A stretch of DNA of 35,160 nucleotides from the NCBI GenBank assembly GCA_900555435.1, contig USLH01000004.1:1-35160 (forward strand). The letters are read 5' to 3'. Positions 8,955-16,137 of this stretch are shown here, piece by piece (the first letter of the stretch is position 1; every line of letters starts with the position of its first letter). The notes beneath the pieces were generated by a model. It saw nothing but the letters and a program-made list of their open reading frames with translations, was not told where the DNA came from and did not search any database. A program made the position numbers and the translations under genes. The stretch is from an uncultured Oscillospiraceae bacterium. Its GTDB lineage: Bacteria > Bacillota > Clostridia > Oscillospirales > Ruminococcaceae.

Positions 8955-9431
8955 ATGTCCGCAGAAAAAACCAATGTTATGCGCATTCTCGATAAAGCAA
9001 AAGTGCCTTACACGCCCCATTACTACTCCCACGATGACGGGCTCATCGATGCCGTTTCCGTCGCCGCCAAGTTGGGACAGCCGGTGGAGCGGGTCTACAA
9101 AACGCTGGTGACAAGAGGCGCCAGCAAGAGCTTTTTCGTCTTCGTCCTTCCCGCTGCCATGGAGCTTAACTTAAAAGCCGCCGCCAAGGCTGTCGGGGAA
9201 AAATCCATCGAAATGATCCACGTCAGCGAAATCAACGCCGTCACCGGCTACATTCGGGGCGGCTGCTCCCCCATCGGGATGAAAAAAGCCTACCGCACCA
9301 CCTTCGACGAGCGGATTCTCTCCTTTCCCACCGTCATGGTCAGCGGCGGGAAAATCGGCACCCAGGTGGAGCTTTCCCCCGACGACCTTTTAAAGCTGAC
9401 CTGCGGCTTCACTGCCGCCATTGCCCAGTGA
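8955..9431 (+). CDS. ybaK: Cys-tRNA(Pro)/Cys-tRNA(Cys) deacylase
   Basis: A cytoplasmic editing enzyme that hydrolyses Cys wrongly loaded on tRNA(Pro) by prolyl-tRNA synthetase. The 158-residue length is that of stand-alone YbaK/EbsC proteins. Recognisable stretches are NVMRILDKAKVPYTPHYY, the conserved lysine in ERVYKTLV (K49, equivalent to the essential lysine of E. coli YbaK), GYIRGGCSPIGMKK and GGKIGTQVELSPDDLLKLT. Its stop overlaps the start of the CCA enzyme gene (GTGA), so the two are translationally coupled. It is the first gene of a tRNA-handling operon. Confidence 0.95.
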   Translation: MSAEKTNVMRILDKAKVPYTPHYYSHDDGLIDAVSVAAKLGQPVERVYKTLVTRGASKSFFVFVLPAAMELNLKAAAKAVGEKSIEMIHVSEINAVTGYIRGGCSPIGMKKAYRTTFDERILSFPTVMVSGGKIGTQVELSPDDLLKLTCGFTAAIAQ

Positions 9432-11344
9432 TCCGGGAGGAGCTCTGCCCCGTCGCCGTCCGGGAAGCCCTCCGGCGGCTATGGGAGGCAGGCTATGAAG
9501 CGGAAGCCGTCGGCGGCTGCATCCGGGATTCCCTGTTAGGAAAAGAGCCCCATGATTGGGACGTGACTACCTCCGCCCTGCCCGGGGAGGTGAAAGGGGC
9601 CTTCTCCAATGTTCCGGTGATCCCCACCGGGGAAAGCAAAGGAACGGTCACCGTCCTCTTAAAAGGCACCCCTTTGGAGATCACCACCTACCGCATCGAC
9701 GGGACATATTCCGACAAGCGGCGGCCGGATTTCATCTCCTTCACCCGCACTCTCACGGAAGACCTGGCCCGGAGGGACTTCACCGTCAATGCCATGGCGT
9801 GGTCGCCGAAAGAAGGGCTCGTCGACTGCTTCAACGGGCAGGAGGACTTAAAAAACCGGGTGATCCGCTGCGTGGGCGACCCGGATCAGCGGTTCGGGGA
9901 AGACGCCCTGCGGATCCTCCGGGCGCTGCGGTTCGCAGCCACTTTGGATTTTTCCATTGAAAGCGCCACGGCGGAAAGCCTTCGGAAAAACCGGGAAGCC
10001 CTCCGCTTCGTTTCGGCGGAGCGGGTCTATTCCGAATTAAAAAAGCTCCTTTGCGGCCCGGCGGCCGGACGGGTTTTACGGGAATTTCCGGAGGTCTTCG
10101 CCGTCTGGATCCCGGAGCTTGCCCCCACCTTCGGCTTTGAACAGCACACCCCCTACCACCTGTGGGACGTGTGGGAGCACACGATCCGTTCGGTAGAAGC
10201 CATCCGACCGGATCCCGCCCTGCGGCTGACCATGCTGCTCCACGACATCGGGAAGCCGGGACGCTTCTTTCTCGACGAAAAGGGGCGTGGACACTTCAAG
10301 GGGCACCCTGCCCTCTCCGCCTCCATGACACGAACCATCCTCACCCGCTTGAAGGTCGACGGCGACACCTGCCGCCGGGTACTGCAGCTCATTGAGTGGC
10401 ACGACGCCTCCATCAAAGAGGACGATGAAAACATCCGCCGCTGGCTGCGGCTTTTGGGGGCGGAAACGTTCCTCCTCCTGCTCACCGTGAAGCGGGCGGA
10501 CAACGAAGCCAAAAACCTTACCTACTCCGACCGGGGGCCGGAGCTGGACCGGCTGGAGAAGCGCTTTTTCACGATCCTGAAACGGCAGGATTGCTATACC
10601 TTAAACCAGCTTGCCGTTACCGGTGAGGACCTGATCCAGACGGGCATCCCCGCCGGAAAAACCGTGGGTTTTGCCATGGAAGAGCTTTTGGAATCCGTTC
10701 TCTCCGGCTCCTGCCCCAATGAGAAAGAAGCGCTGCTGAAAAATCTTCCGACGGATCTGCTGATGCCGCCGGATTACCCCCGTTTTCCCCTTTTTCAGGT
10801 CCGGAAAGGGGAAATGTCCGACCTTCCCGCCGTCAGCCGGCTCCTTTTGCGGGTCTGCCGCTGGGCGCAGCGGCAGCCGGTGAACCCCTGCGGCTGGCGC
10901 TCCGGCTTTTATCCCACGGAGGAAGACGCTGCCGCCGCCCTTTCAGAGGGGACGCTCTGGATCTTAGAAAACGGCGGCATCCCTGCCGGCGTCGCCGTCT
11001 TCAACCACAAACAGGCCCCTGCCTACCGGAAGGGGAACTGGCAGACTCCTGCCGCAGATCCGGAGGTGCTGGTCATCCACACTTTGACGGTGGATCCTGC
11101 CTGTTCCGGACGGGGCGGGGCTCGGCTCCTGATCGACGCCGCCTGCAAACTGGGGCGGGAGACCGGCTGCAAAGCCATCCGTCTGGACGCCTTCACCGGG
11201 AATTACCGTGCCATCTGCCTTTACGAAAATTACGGCTTCCGGCTGGCGGGGACAGTGGATCTGAGACTGAATGTTCCGGGGCTTAAATGGTTCCGGCTTT
11301 ATGAGTATCCTCTGGCTTCCGAACCGGAGGTGCAGAATGGATAG
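9428..11344 (+). CDS. cca: CCA tRNA nucleotidyltransferase fused to a GNAT acetyltransferase
   Basis: 638 residues, about 190 longer than a usual Firmicutes CCA-adding enzyme. Residues 1-450 are a class II nucleotidyltransferase: GGCIRDSLLG, the metal-binding DWD at 43-45, RRDFTVNAMA (116-124), then an HD phosphohydrolase-type domain (H251, H272-D273 in LLHDIGKP, H293). This part builds or repairs the 3' CCA of tRNA. Residues about 455-630 are a GNAT N-acetyltransferase: VIHTLTVDPACSGRGGARLLIDAA carries the acetyl-CoA loop, followed by LDAFTGNYRAICLYENYGF. The reading frame is continuous across the junction near 448-460 (MPPDYPRFPLFQVRKGEMSDLPA). The GTG start overlaps the ybaK stop by 4 bp, and the stop overlaps gluQ by 8 bp. 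The acyl acceptor of the GNAT part is unknown. Confidence 0.92.
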   Translation: MIREELCPVAVREALRRLWEAGYEAEAVGGCIRDSLLGKEPHDWDVTTSALPGEVKGAFSNVPVIPTGESKGTVTVLLKGTPLEITTYRIDGTYSDKRRPDFISFTRTLTEDLARRDFTVNAMAWSPKEGLVDCFNGQEDLKNRVIRCVGDPDQRFGEDALRILRALRFAATLDFSIESATAESLRKNREALRFVSAERVYSELKKLLCGPAAGRVLREFPEVFAVWIPELAPTFGFEQHTPYHLWDVWEHTIRSVEAIRPDPALRLTMLLHDIGKPGRFFLDEKGRGHFKGHPALSASMTRTILTRLKVDGDTCRRVLQLIEWHDASIKEDDENIRRWLRLLGAETFLLLLTVKRADNEAKNLTYSDRGPELDRLEKRFFTILKRQDCYTLNQLAVTGEDLIQTGIPAGKTVGFAMEELLESVLSGSCPNEKEALLKNLPTDLLMPPDYPRFPLFQVRKGEMSDLPAVSRLLLRVCRWAQRQPVNPCGWRSGFYPTEEDAAAALSEGTLWILENGGIPAGVAVFNHKQAPAYRKGNWQTPAADPEVLVIHTLTVDPACSGRGGARLLIDAACKLGRETGCKAIRLDAFTGNYRAICLYENYGFRLAGTVDLRLNVPGLKWFRLYEYPLASEPEVQNG

Positions 11345-12314
11345 ACCTGTCGCCGGCCGCTTTGCTCCCACCCCCAGCGGGCGGATGCATCTGGGGAACG
11401 CCTTCTGCTCTCTGCTGGCGTGGCTCTCCGCCCGTTCTCAGGGCGGGCGCATCATCTTGCGCATCGAGGATCTGGATCCGGAGCGAAGCCCCATGGCCTA
11501 CGCCGAGCTTCTGGAGGACGATCTGCGGTGGATGGGGCTTTTCTGGGACGAAGGCGGAAAGGAAGGCGGCCCCCATGCCCCCTATTATCAAAGCAAACGG
11601 ACGGAGATCTACCGATCCTACTTTTCAAAGCTGGAAGAGAGAGGCCTCCTCTATCCCTGCTTCTGCAGCCGGACGGAGCTCCACTCGGCGGAAGCGCCCC
11701 ACCGCTCCGACGGACGGTTTCTCTATACCGGACGCTGCCGGAACTTAACGCCGGAGGAAGTAGCTGAGCACCGGAAGACCCGGAAGCCCGCCGCCCGGAT
11801 CCGGGTACCGGAAACCGTTGTTTCCTTCGACGACCTTCATTACGGCCATCAGGAGGAGCTTTTGAGCCGGGACTGCGGGGATTTTATCGTCCGTCGGGCT
11901 GACGGGGTTTTTGCCTATCAGCTGGCGGCGGCGCTGGACGATGCTTTGATGGGGATCACGGAAGTGGTCAGAGGCAGCGATCTTCTCTCCTCCAGCCCCC
12001 GGCAGATCTGGCTCCAGTCTCTTTTCGGGTTTTCTCCGCCCCGCTACGGCCACATCCCCCTGCTGGCGGCAGTCGACGGAAGGCGGCTGTCCAAGCGGGA
12101 CGGGGATCTGGATCTCGGCGCCCTGCGCCGGCGCTTCCCTTCCCCGGAACCCATTCTCGGGCTGCTGGGGTGGCTTTCCGGTCTTCTCGACCGTCCGGAG
12201 CCGGTAAAAGCAAAGGAGTTAATCCCCCTTTTCGATTGGAGCAGGATCCCGAAGGAAGACATCCGGATCGACGGGCGCATTTTGGATGGACTTTTGAAAG
12301 GGAAAATCGAATAG
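11337..12314 (+). CDS. gluQ: Glutamyl-Q tRNA(Asp) synthetase
   Basis: A class I synthetase-like enzyme that attaches Glu to queuosine 34 of tRNA(Asp). It is 325 residues, lacking the anticodon-binding half of GltX, as expected for GluQRS. It carries the nucleotide-binding signature HLGN (18-21, within FAPTPSGRMHLGNA), the KMSKS-like LSKR (251-254), and the family zinc site with C108, C110, Y130 and C134 (PCFCSRT...YTGRC). I chose the ATG at 11337 because it has a GGAGGTG ribosome site and starts the conserved N-terminus; longer in-frame starts lie inside the previous gene. It overlaps the CCA-GNAT gene by 8 bp, so ybaK, cca and gluQ form one tRNA-quality operon. Confidence 0.93.
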   Translation: MDRPVAGRFAPTPSGRMHLGNAFCSLLAWLSARSQGGRIILRIEDLDPERSPMAYAELLEDDLRWMGLFWDEGGKEGGPHAPYYQSKRTEIYRSYFSKLEERGLLYPCFCSRTELHSAEAPHRSDGRFLYTGRCRNLTPEEVAEHRKTRKPAARIRVPETVVSFDDLHYGHQEELLSRDCGDFIVRRADGVFAYQLAAALDDALMGITEVVRGSDLLSSSPRQIWLQSLFGFSPPRYGHIPLLAAVDGRRLSKRDGDLDLGALRRRFPSPEPILGLLGWLSGLLDRPEPVKAKELIPLFDWSRIPKEDIRIDGRILDGLLKGKIE

Positions 12315-12659
12315 CAAAGCACTCAAATCGCCAACTATAACGGCGGCAATTATGTGACGGACAGCATTACGAGCGGAAATATCTCAGCAAAAAAACAATA
12401 CGCTACATTCCTGAATTCCAACCAGTCCGCCACTGTGGTTTCCGGCAACGGGGGCAAACTGCTGATTCTGAAAGATTCCTACGCGAACCGCTTTTCGCAG
12501 TTTGTGATCAGCGACTACACCGAGACCCATCTCATCGATCTGTGTTTCTACAAGGACTCTGTAACGAACTGCGTCGAGAAAAACGGCATCACATAGGTGC
12601 TGGCGCCTTACTACAACATCCCCGTTTTGCACAGGATATGGCCATCGTCCAAACAGTAA
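12315..12659 (+). pseudogene. C-terminal fragment of a DHHW-family protein
   Basis: Directly after the gluQ stop, in the same frame, the sequence reads TQIANYNGGNYVTDSI...LNSNQSATVV...KLLILKDSYANRFSQFV...TETHLIDLCFYKDS...NGIT, then an in-frame TAG (12594-12596), then VLAPYYNIPVLHR. This matches the tail of DHHW proteins (relatives of alginate O-acetyltransferase AlgX/AlgJ, SGNH-like fold, with the conserved KDSYAN segment). The N-terminal two-thirds is absent and no start codon or ribosome site is present. The break coincides with the gluQ stop, so a deletion probably joined the two. It is not expected to make a working protein. Confidence 0.75.
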
Positions 12660-12806
12660 GGTAAGAAGATGACCTTGTTCGTTTTCTCACCGGCATCGGT
12701 GACGGGATAGATTTTCATGAAAATTGGAGCATCACATCCGTATGCCGGAATTTGAAAAGGTGGAATTGGAGGAAAAGCTCCGCGTTGCAAATGGGATCAC
12801 TCGAAA

Positions 12807-12864
12807 GCCCGGTGGGAGAGAACTTCTTTACGATGTCTTTCCCACCGGGGCACCTTTTTCTTTT
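12807..12864 (+). terminator. Candidate terminator after the DHHW remnant
   Basis: GCCCGGTGGGA (12807-12817) pairs with TCCCACCGGGGC (12840-12851) with one bulged G, followed by CTTTTTCTTTT. The loop is long (22 nt), so strength is uncertain. The stretch from 12660 to the next gene holds only this and the promoter below. Confidence 0.55.
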
Positions 12865-12871
12865 GAAGCTC

Positions 12872-12900
12872 TGGACAAATTCTCCGCTCTCTGCTATACT
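12872..12900 (+). promoter_or_regulatory. Promoter of the metzincin-lipoprotein genes
   Basis: -35 TGGACA (12872-12877), 17-bp spacer, extended -10 TGC-TATACT (12895-12900). It lies 60 bp before the chosen ATG at 12961, and its position argues against the longer TTG start at 12724. Confidence 0.65.
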
Positions 12901-12960
12901 GAAATTGGCATCCTGCACAAGAGTTTTCCACGACATTTCAAGAATCAGGAGAGTCAGACA

Positions 12961-14631
12961 ATGAAACAGCGATTCCGGAAACTGTTAAGCCTCGCCGCAG
13001 CAGGTGTGTTGGCGGCAGCTCTCTTCGTAACGCCGGCGGCAGCGGCAGATGCTGCCGAAAACGGGAACGAAGCATTCGACCGCTGGGCGACGGAAGCGGC
13101 CATCGCCGAAAAACTGAGGATGGAGCAGCTGACCGGGCTGCCCGAAGACCCGCAGGCGGCTTTTGAGGAAGCGGCGGCGATCTTAGAAGCCATCGAAAAC
13201 GCCCGGGTCATGACGCCCATTGCAGACGACGAGCCGGCTCTCATCGACCGGGACGGCGAACCCTTGGAAAACGAAACCCCGGAGAAGCTGTGGGCGGAAT
13301 TTATAGCGCAGTTCGGCGGCGGAAGCGGGCTGTCCGACGAGGAGGAGTTCCCCTACGAGCTGCGGTTCTTCACCGTTTCCGGAGAAGAGCGCTTCGCCAT
13401 CTACGACACCCGCAGCGGCCGTGCGGCAGCCGGCTGGCAGGGCAGCACCGGGAAATGGTGGTACTCCTACGGTGACGGAACATGGGCATCCGGATGGACG
13501 ACCATCAATGGTCTGACCTACTACTTTGATCCCAACAACAACGACTACATGGTTCACGGCTGGCTCTCGTCGGGCAACAAATACTTTATGGGAACGCCCG
13601 GACAAATGGACAGCGGGGCGCTGTATATCTACGGCTGGCTCAACGACAAGGAAAACGGCGGAACGGATGCGAAGCCGCTTTGGTATTACTTCGAGAAAAA
13701 CGGAGCGATGGCTCACGGCTGGGTGGAGTATAAGGGGGAGCGCTATTACATGGGCGAGCCCGACTACCCCGATACCGGCCTTATGTACAACGGCGGATTC
13801 CTGACGGAAAATAAAAACGAGTATTACATCGGTTCGGACAGGATCACCAAGCGCAACTGGTTCCAGATCGGCGGTGACCTGTTCCACGGTGACTCCATCT
13901 ATGGCGCTTTGAGCAAAGGCACCGTCCGGATGAGCAAATACGTCACCTCCACCTTCGGCTCCAACTACCTCTGGCGGAGCGATTCCATGAATTCGCTGGG
14001 AAGCGCAAACGGATATGTGATTCAAAACACCCGTTGGGCAAATTTAAACGTGCGGGACAACGGCAAGCGCGGCCCCACCCTTTCCCTCGCCGGAACGGAC
14101 GAATTTAATCAGATGTTCAGCAGCGGCGACACCTCCCTGATCGAGGACACGGCGGATTATTACAACGACAATACGGATGGTCTGGTTGTCGTAAATACCG
14201 GCGGGAACTATATCACGGCGGAGAATGCGATGGTGGTTGTGGCATGTGGACAGATGTTGTATCCAGAGATAGCCGCAGTTACATTCATACAAAATGCCGA
14301 AGGATTGTGGGTATCAGGTCTACAATATGTACTTGAAACAGATCAAATTAACGAACTAGTTGAAGGATATTACATTGGTGAAAATGTAAAAGCAATTATC
14401 GTCTTTAATAAAAACTGCACGGATACCCAGAACCTCACTTTGGCACAAAAGAAACAGGTTCTTCGTCATGAGTTGGGCCATGCAATCGGACTTCGTCACA
14501 CGTTTAATACGGATTACGGCGAAACAGAACCGGGTATCACTGCCCTGATGCATCCAAATATTGACAGTGCCTATTCCTCGTTGACGTTTACAGATTATGA
14601 TATGGGTGAGTTGAATAAGATTTATCCTTAA
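12961..14631 (+). CDS. Secreted metzincin-type metalloprotease with cell-wall-binding repeats
   Basis: 556 residues from the ATG at 12961 (ribosome site AGGAGAG), opening a signal peptide (FRKLLSLAAAGVLAAALFVTPAAAA). Residues about 35-155 are an acidic, Ala/Glu-rich leader. Residues about 155-300 carry cell-wall-binding units (GKWWYSYGDG, GLTYYFDPNNN, PLWYYFEKNG, GERYYMGEP). The C-terminal domain has the zinc motif HELGHAIGLRH (H503, E504, H507, H513) and a downstream Met-turn-like ALMHPN, which together define a metzincin such as a matrixin. It should cleave surface or extracellular proteins while anchored to the wall. The substrate is unknown. From about 14220 the gene becomes clearly AT-rich compared with its first part. 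The lipoprotein gene follows after 14 bp. Confidence 0.85.
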   Translation: MKQRFRKLLSLAAAGVLAAALFVTPAAAADAAENGNEAFDRWATEAAIAEKLRMEQLTGLPEDPQAAFEEAAAILEAIENARVMTPIADDEPALIDRDGEPLENETPEKLWAEFIAQFGGGSGLSDEEEFPYELRFFTVSGEERFAIYDTRSGRAAAGWQGSTGKWWYSYGDGTWASGWTTINGLTYYFDPNNNDYMVHGWLSSGNKYFMGTPGQMDSGALYIYGWLNDKENGGTDAKPLWYYFEKNGAMAHGWVEYKGERYYMGEPDYPDTGLMYNGGFLTENKNEYYIGSDRITKRNWFQIGGDLFHGDSIYGALSKGTVRMSKYVTSTFGSNYLWRSDSMNSLGSANGYVIQNTRWANLNVRDNGKRGPTLSLAGTDEFNQMFSSGDTSLIEDTADYYNDNTDGLVVVNTGGNYITAENAMVVVACGQMLYPEIAAVTFIQNAEGLWVSGLQYVLETDQINELVEGYYIGENVKAIIVFNKNCTDTQNLTLAQKKQVLRHELGHAIGLRHTFNTDYGETEPGITALMHPNIDSAYSSLTFTDYDMGELNKIYP

Positions 14632-14645
14632 ATGAGGAAATAATT

Positions 14646-15545
14646 ATGAAACGGCTTATTTGTATTCTGCTGTCGTTCACCATGGCAATTTCCTTGTTTT
14701 CCTGCGGAAAGCTGAAAGACTTCACCGAAGAAGATCAAAAAAACGCCATTCAAAGACTTCTCATGGGATATGGTCCGGAAGTCGTCTTTGATGATGCTAT
14801 CACCATTTCAGACTTAATTTTCGTGGGGAGCGTTAAGAAAACAGAAGAGATTGTAATCTCCTATGAATCCAATGGCCAGCAAAAAGAGCAGCACGAAAAG
14901 CGGTACACTATACAAGTGGACGATCTATGGGGCGGAGAAACGGTTGGAGGATTCATCACGCTGGAGTCTAGCACAATTGGCGGTGATGACAGTCTTTTTC
15001 TAGATCATCCGGGATGTTCCTATGTTTTTATGCTTCTACCATGGCCGGAGGGAAAGCCCGCCAAAAGTGAAAACCCATACTTTAGCGCATTTGGACTTAA
15101 AACTATCATCCCCATCCAACCATCTACTGGAAACCTATATTTCCTTGTTCCCTATCTGAAAGGAATTGAAGCATTCGACGGTCACCCCCCGGAGAAGCTG
15201 AAGGAGTACATTCAGGATCTCCAGCAGCAGGTTTTGGAAAAAGGCTACAAGGAAGCCCAGCCGGACGCAGCCTTCGACACCCTCGGTCTCATCTTCCAAC
15301 CCTACCAAACCGCCTACGAAACCGGAAAGCCCGTTGAATTCATCCCCTATGTGATCCGGAAGCTAATCGAAGGCCCCCTCTCCGCCTACGAGGAGGAGCC
15401 TTATTACGATGCACTCCTGACCCGGGTCAAAAAAGCCTACAACTCCCGCAAAAGCCGCTGGGGCATGACGGAGGGGAAGCTCTACTCCATCCTCGAAGAG
15501 ATGCTCCCGAAGCTGGCGGATAAAGCGAGGAAGGAAAGCAAGTGA
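14646..15545 (+). CDS. Lipoprotein of unknown function
   Basis: 299 residues. The N-terminus MKRLICILLSFTMAISLFSC ends in a lipobox (L-F-S-C), so the protein is probably lipid-anchored outside the membrane. The rest has no motif I recognise; visible stretches are DAITISDLIFVGSV, YTIQVDDLWGGE, YVFMLLPWPEGK and a charged C-terminus (ARKESK). The start has a GAGGAAA ribosome site and follows the metzincin stop by 14 bp, so the two are probably co-transcribed. The first 175 codons are AT-rich, while the last third is GC-rich like the flanking genome, which points to a recombination mosaic. Confidence 0.7.
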   Translation: MKRLICILLSFTMAISLFSCGKLKDFTEEDQKNAIQRLLMGYGPEVVFDDAITISDLIFVGSVKKTEEIVISYESNGQQKEQHEKRYTIQVDDLWGGETVGGFITLESSTIGGDDSLFLDHPGCSYVFMLLPWPEGKPAKSENPYFSAFGLKTIIPIQPSTGNLYFLVPYLKGIEAFDGHPPEKLKEYIQDLQQQVLEKGYKEAQPDAAFDTLGLIFQPYQTAYETGKPVEFIPYVIRKLIEGPLSAYEEEPYYDALLTRVKKAYNSRKSRWGMTEGKLYSILEEMLPKLADKARKESK

Positions 15546-15590
15546 AAAAGAATTTTTGACGATCCAATCATCCTTTTCTTTCAACCCCTC

Positions 15591-15618
15591 TTGACATGTT
15601 TCTTTTTCATTTTATAAT
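15591..15618 (+). promoter_or_regulatory. Promoter of the marR-ABC operon
   Basis: Consensus -35 TTGACA (15591-15596), 16-bp spacer, consensus -10 TATAAT (15613-15618). The start site would lie near 15625, inside the operator palindrome. Confidence 0.9.
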
Positions 15619-15619
15619 A

Positions 15620-15633
15620 GTTGTATATACAAC
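15620..15633. promoter_or_regulatory. Probable MarR operator
   Basis: A perfect 14-bp palindrome, GTTGTATATACAAC, directly after the -10 and over the predicted start site. A further half-site GTACAAC lies at 15641-15647. The place and form fit autorepression by the MarR protein encoded next. Confidence 0.75.
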
Positions 15634-15671
15634 GATGTAGGTACAACGACCAAGATCATGGAGGGACATCA

Positions 15672-16130
15672 ATGGATCTTACGGAACGGAAGATCACAAA
15701 AATCGCACGGGAAGCGGAAAAGCTGGTGCTGCTTTCTCTGCGGGAGGAAGGGGTCGGTACGGCGGAGATCGACCTGATCCACGCACTGCGTCACAATCCC
15801 GGCTGTTCTCAGGCAAAGCTGGCAGAGATCCTCCGCGCAGACAAAGCGGCCATCGCCCGAAGAACGAAAAATCTGGAAGCGAAGGGCTTTCTTGTACGGG
15901 AGGATGATCCCGCCGACCGACGGAGCCAACTGCTCTATCCCACGGAAAAAGCGGAAGCGATGAAATCCTCCAAAACGGAGATTGAGGCTTCCTTTTACGA
16001 ATACCTGCTCTCCGGTCTGAGCCGGGAGGAAGCAGAAACCTTTGCAGCGCTGCTGGATAAGCTGTATACCGCTTCAAAAGCCGAAAGCCGCAAGGGATTT
16101 CCGCATTTCAGAAACGGTCAAAGGAAGTGA
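15672..16130 (+). CDS. MarR-family transcriptional regulator
   Basis: 152 residues from the ATG at 15672, chosen for its GGAGGG ribosome site; an in-frame upstream TTG lies inside the operator. The winged helix-turn-helix is clear: SQAKLAEILRADKAAIARRTKNLEAKGFLVRE is the recognition region and DPADRRSQLLYPTEKAE is the wing with the conserved D-x-R-R. Helical ends form the dimer interface. It is the first gene of an operon with two ABC exporter halves, 7 bp before the first, so it most likely represses the exporter until a small ligand binds. Confidence 0.92.
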   Translation: MDLTERKITKIAREAEKLVLLSLREEGVGTAEIDLIHALRHNPGCSQAKLAEILRADKAAIARRTKNLEAKGFLVREDDPADRRSQLLYPTEKAEAMKSSKTEIEASFYEYLLSGLSREEAETFAALLDKLYTASKAESRKGFPHFRNGQRK

Positions 16131-16137
16131 AAGACAG

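Noticed and set aside
12724..12960. TTG-started N-terminal extension of the metzincin
   Set aside because: It would place the promoter at 12872-12900 and a terminator-like stem inside the gene and bury the signal peptide; the ATG at 12961 has a good ribosome site.
13183..14025. Minus-strand frame opposite the metzincin
   Set aside because: It is a GC-driven shadow; the plus frame carries the signal peptide, repeats and zinc motif.
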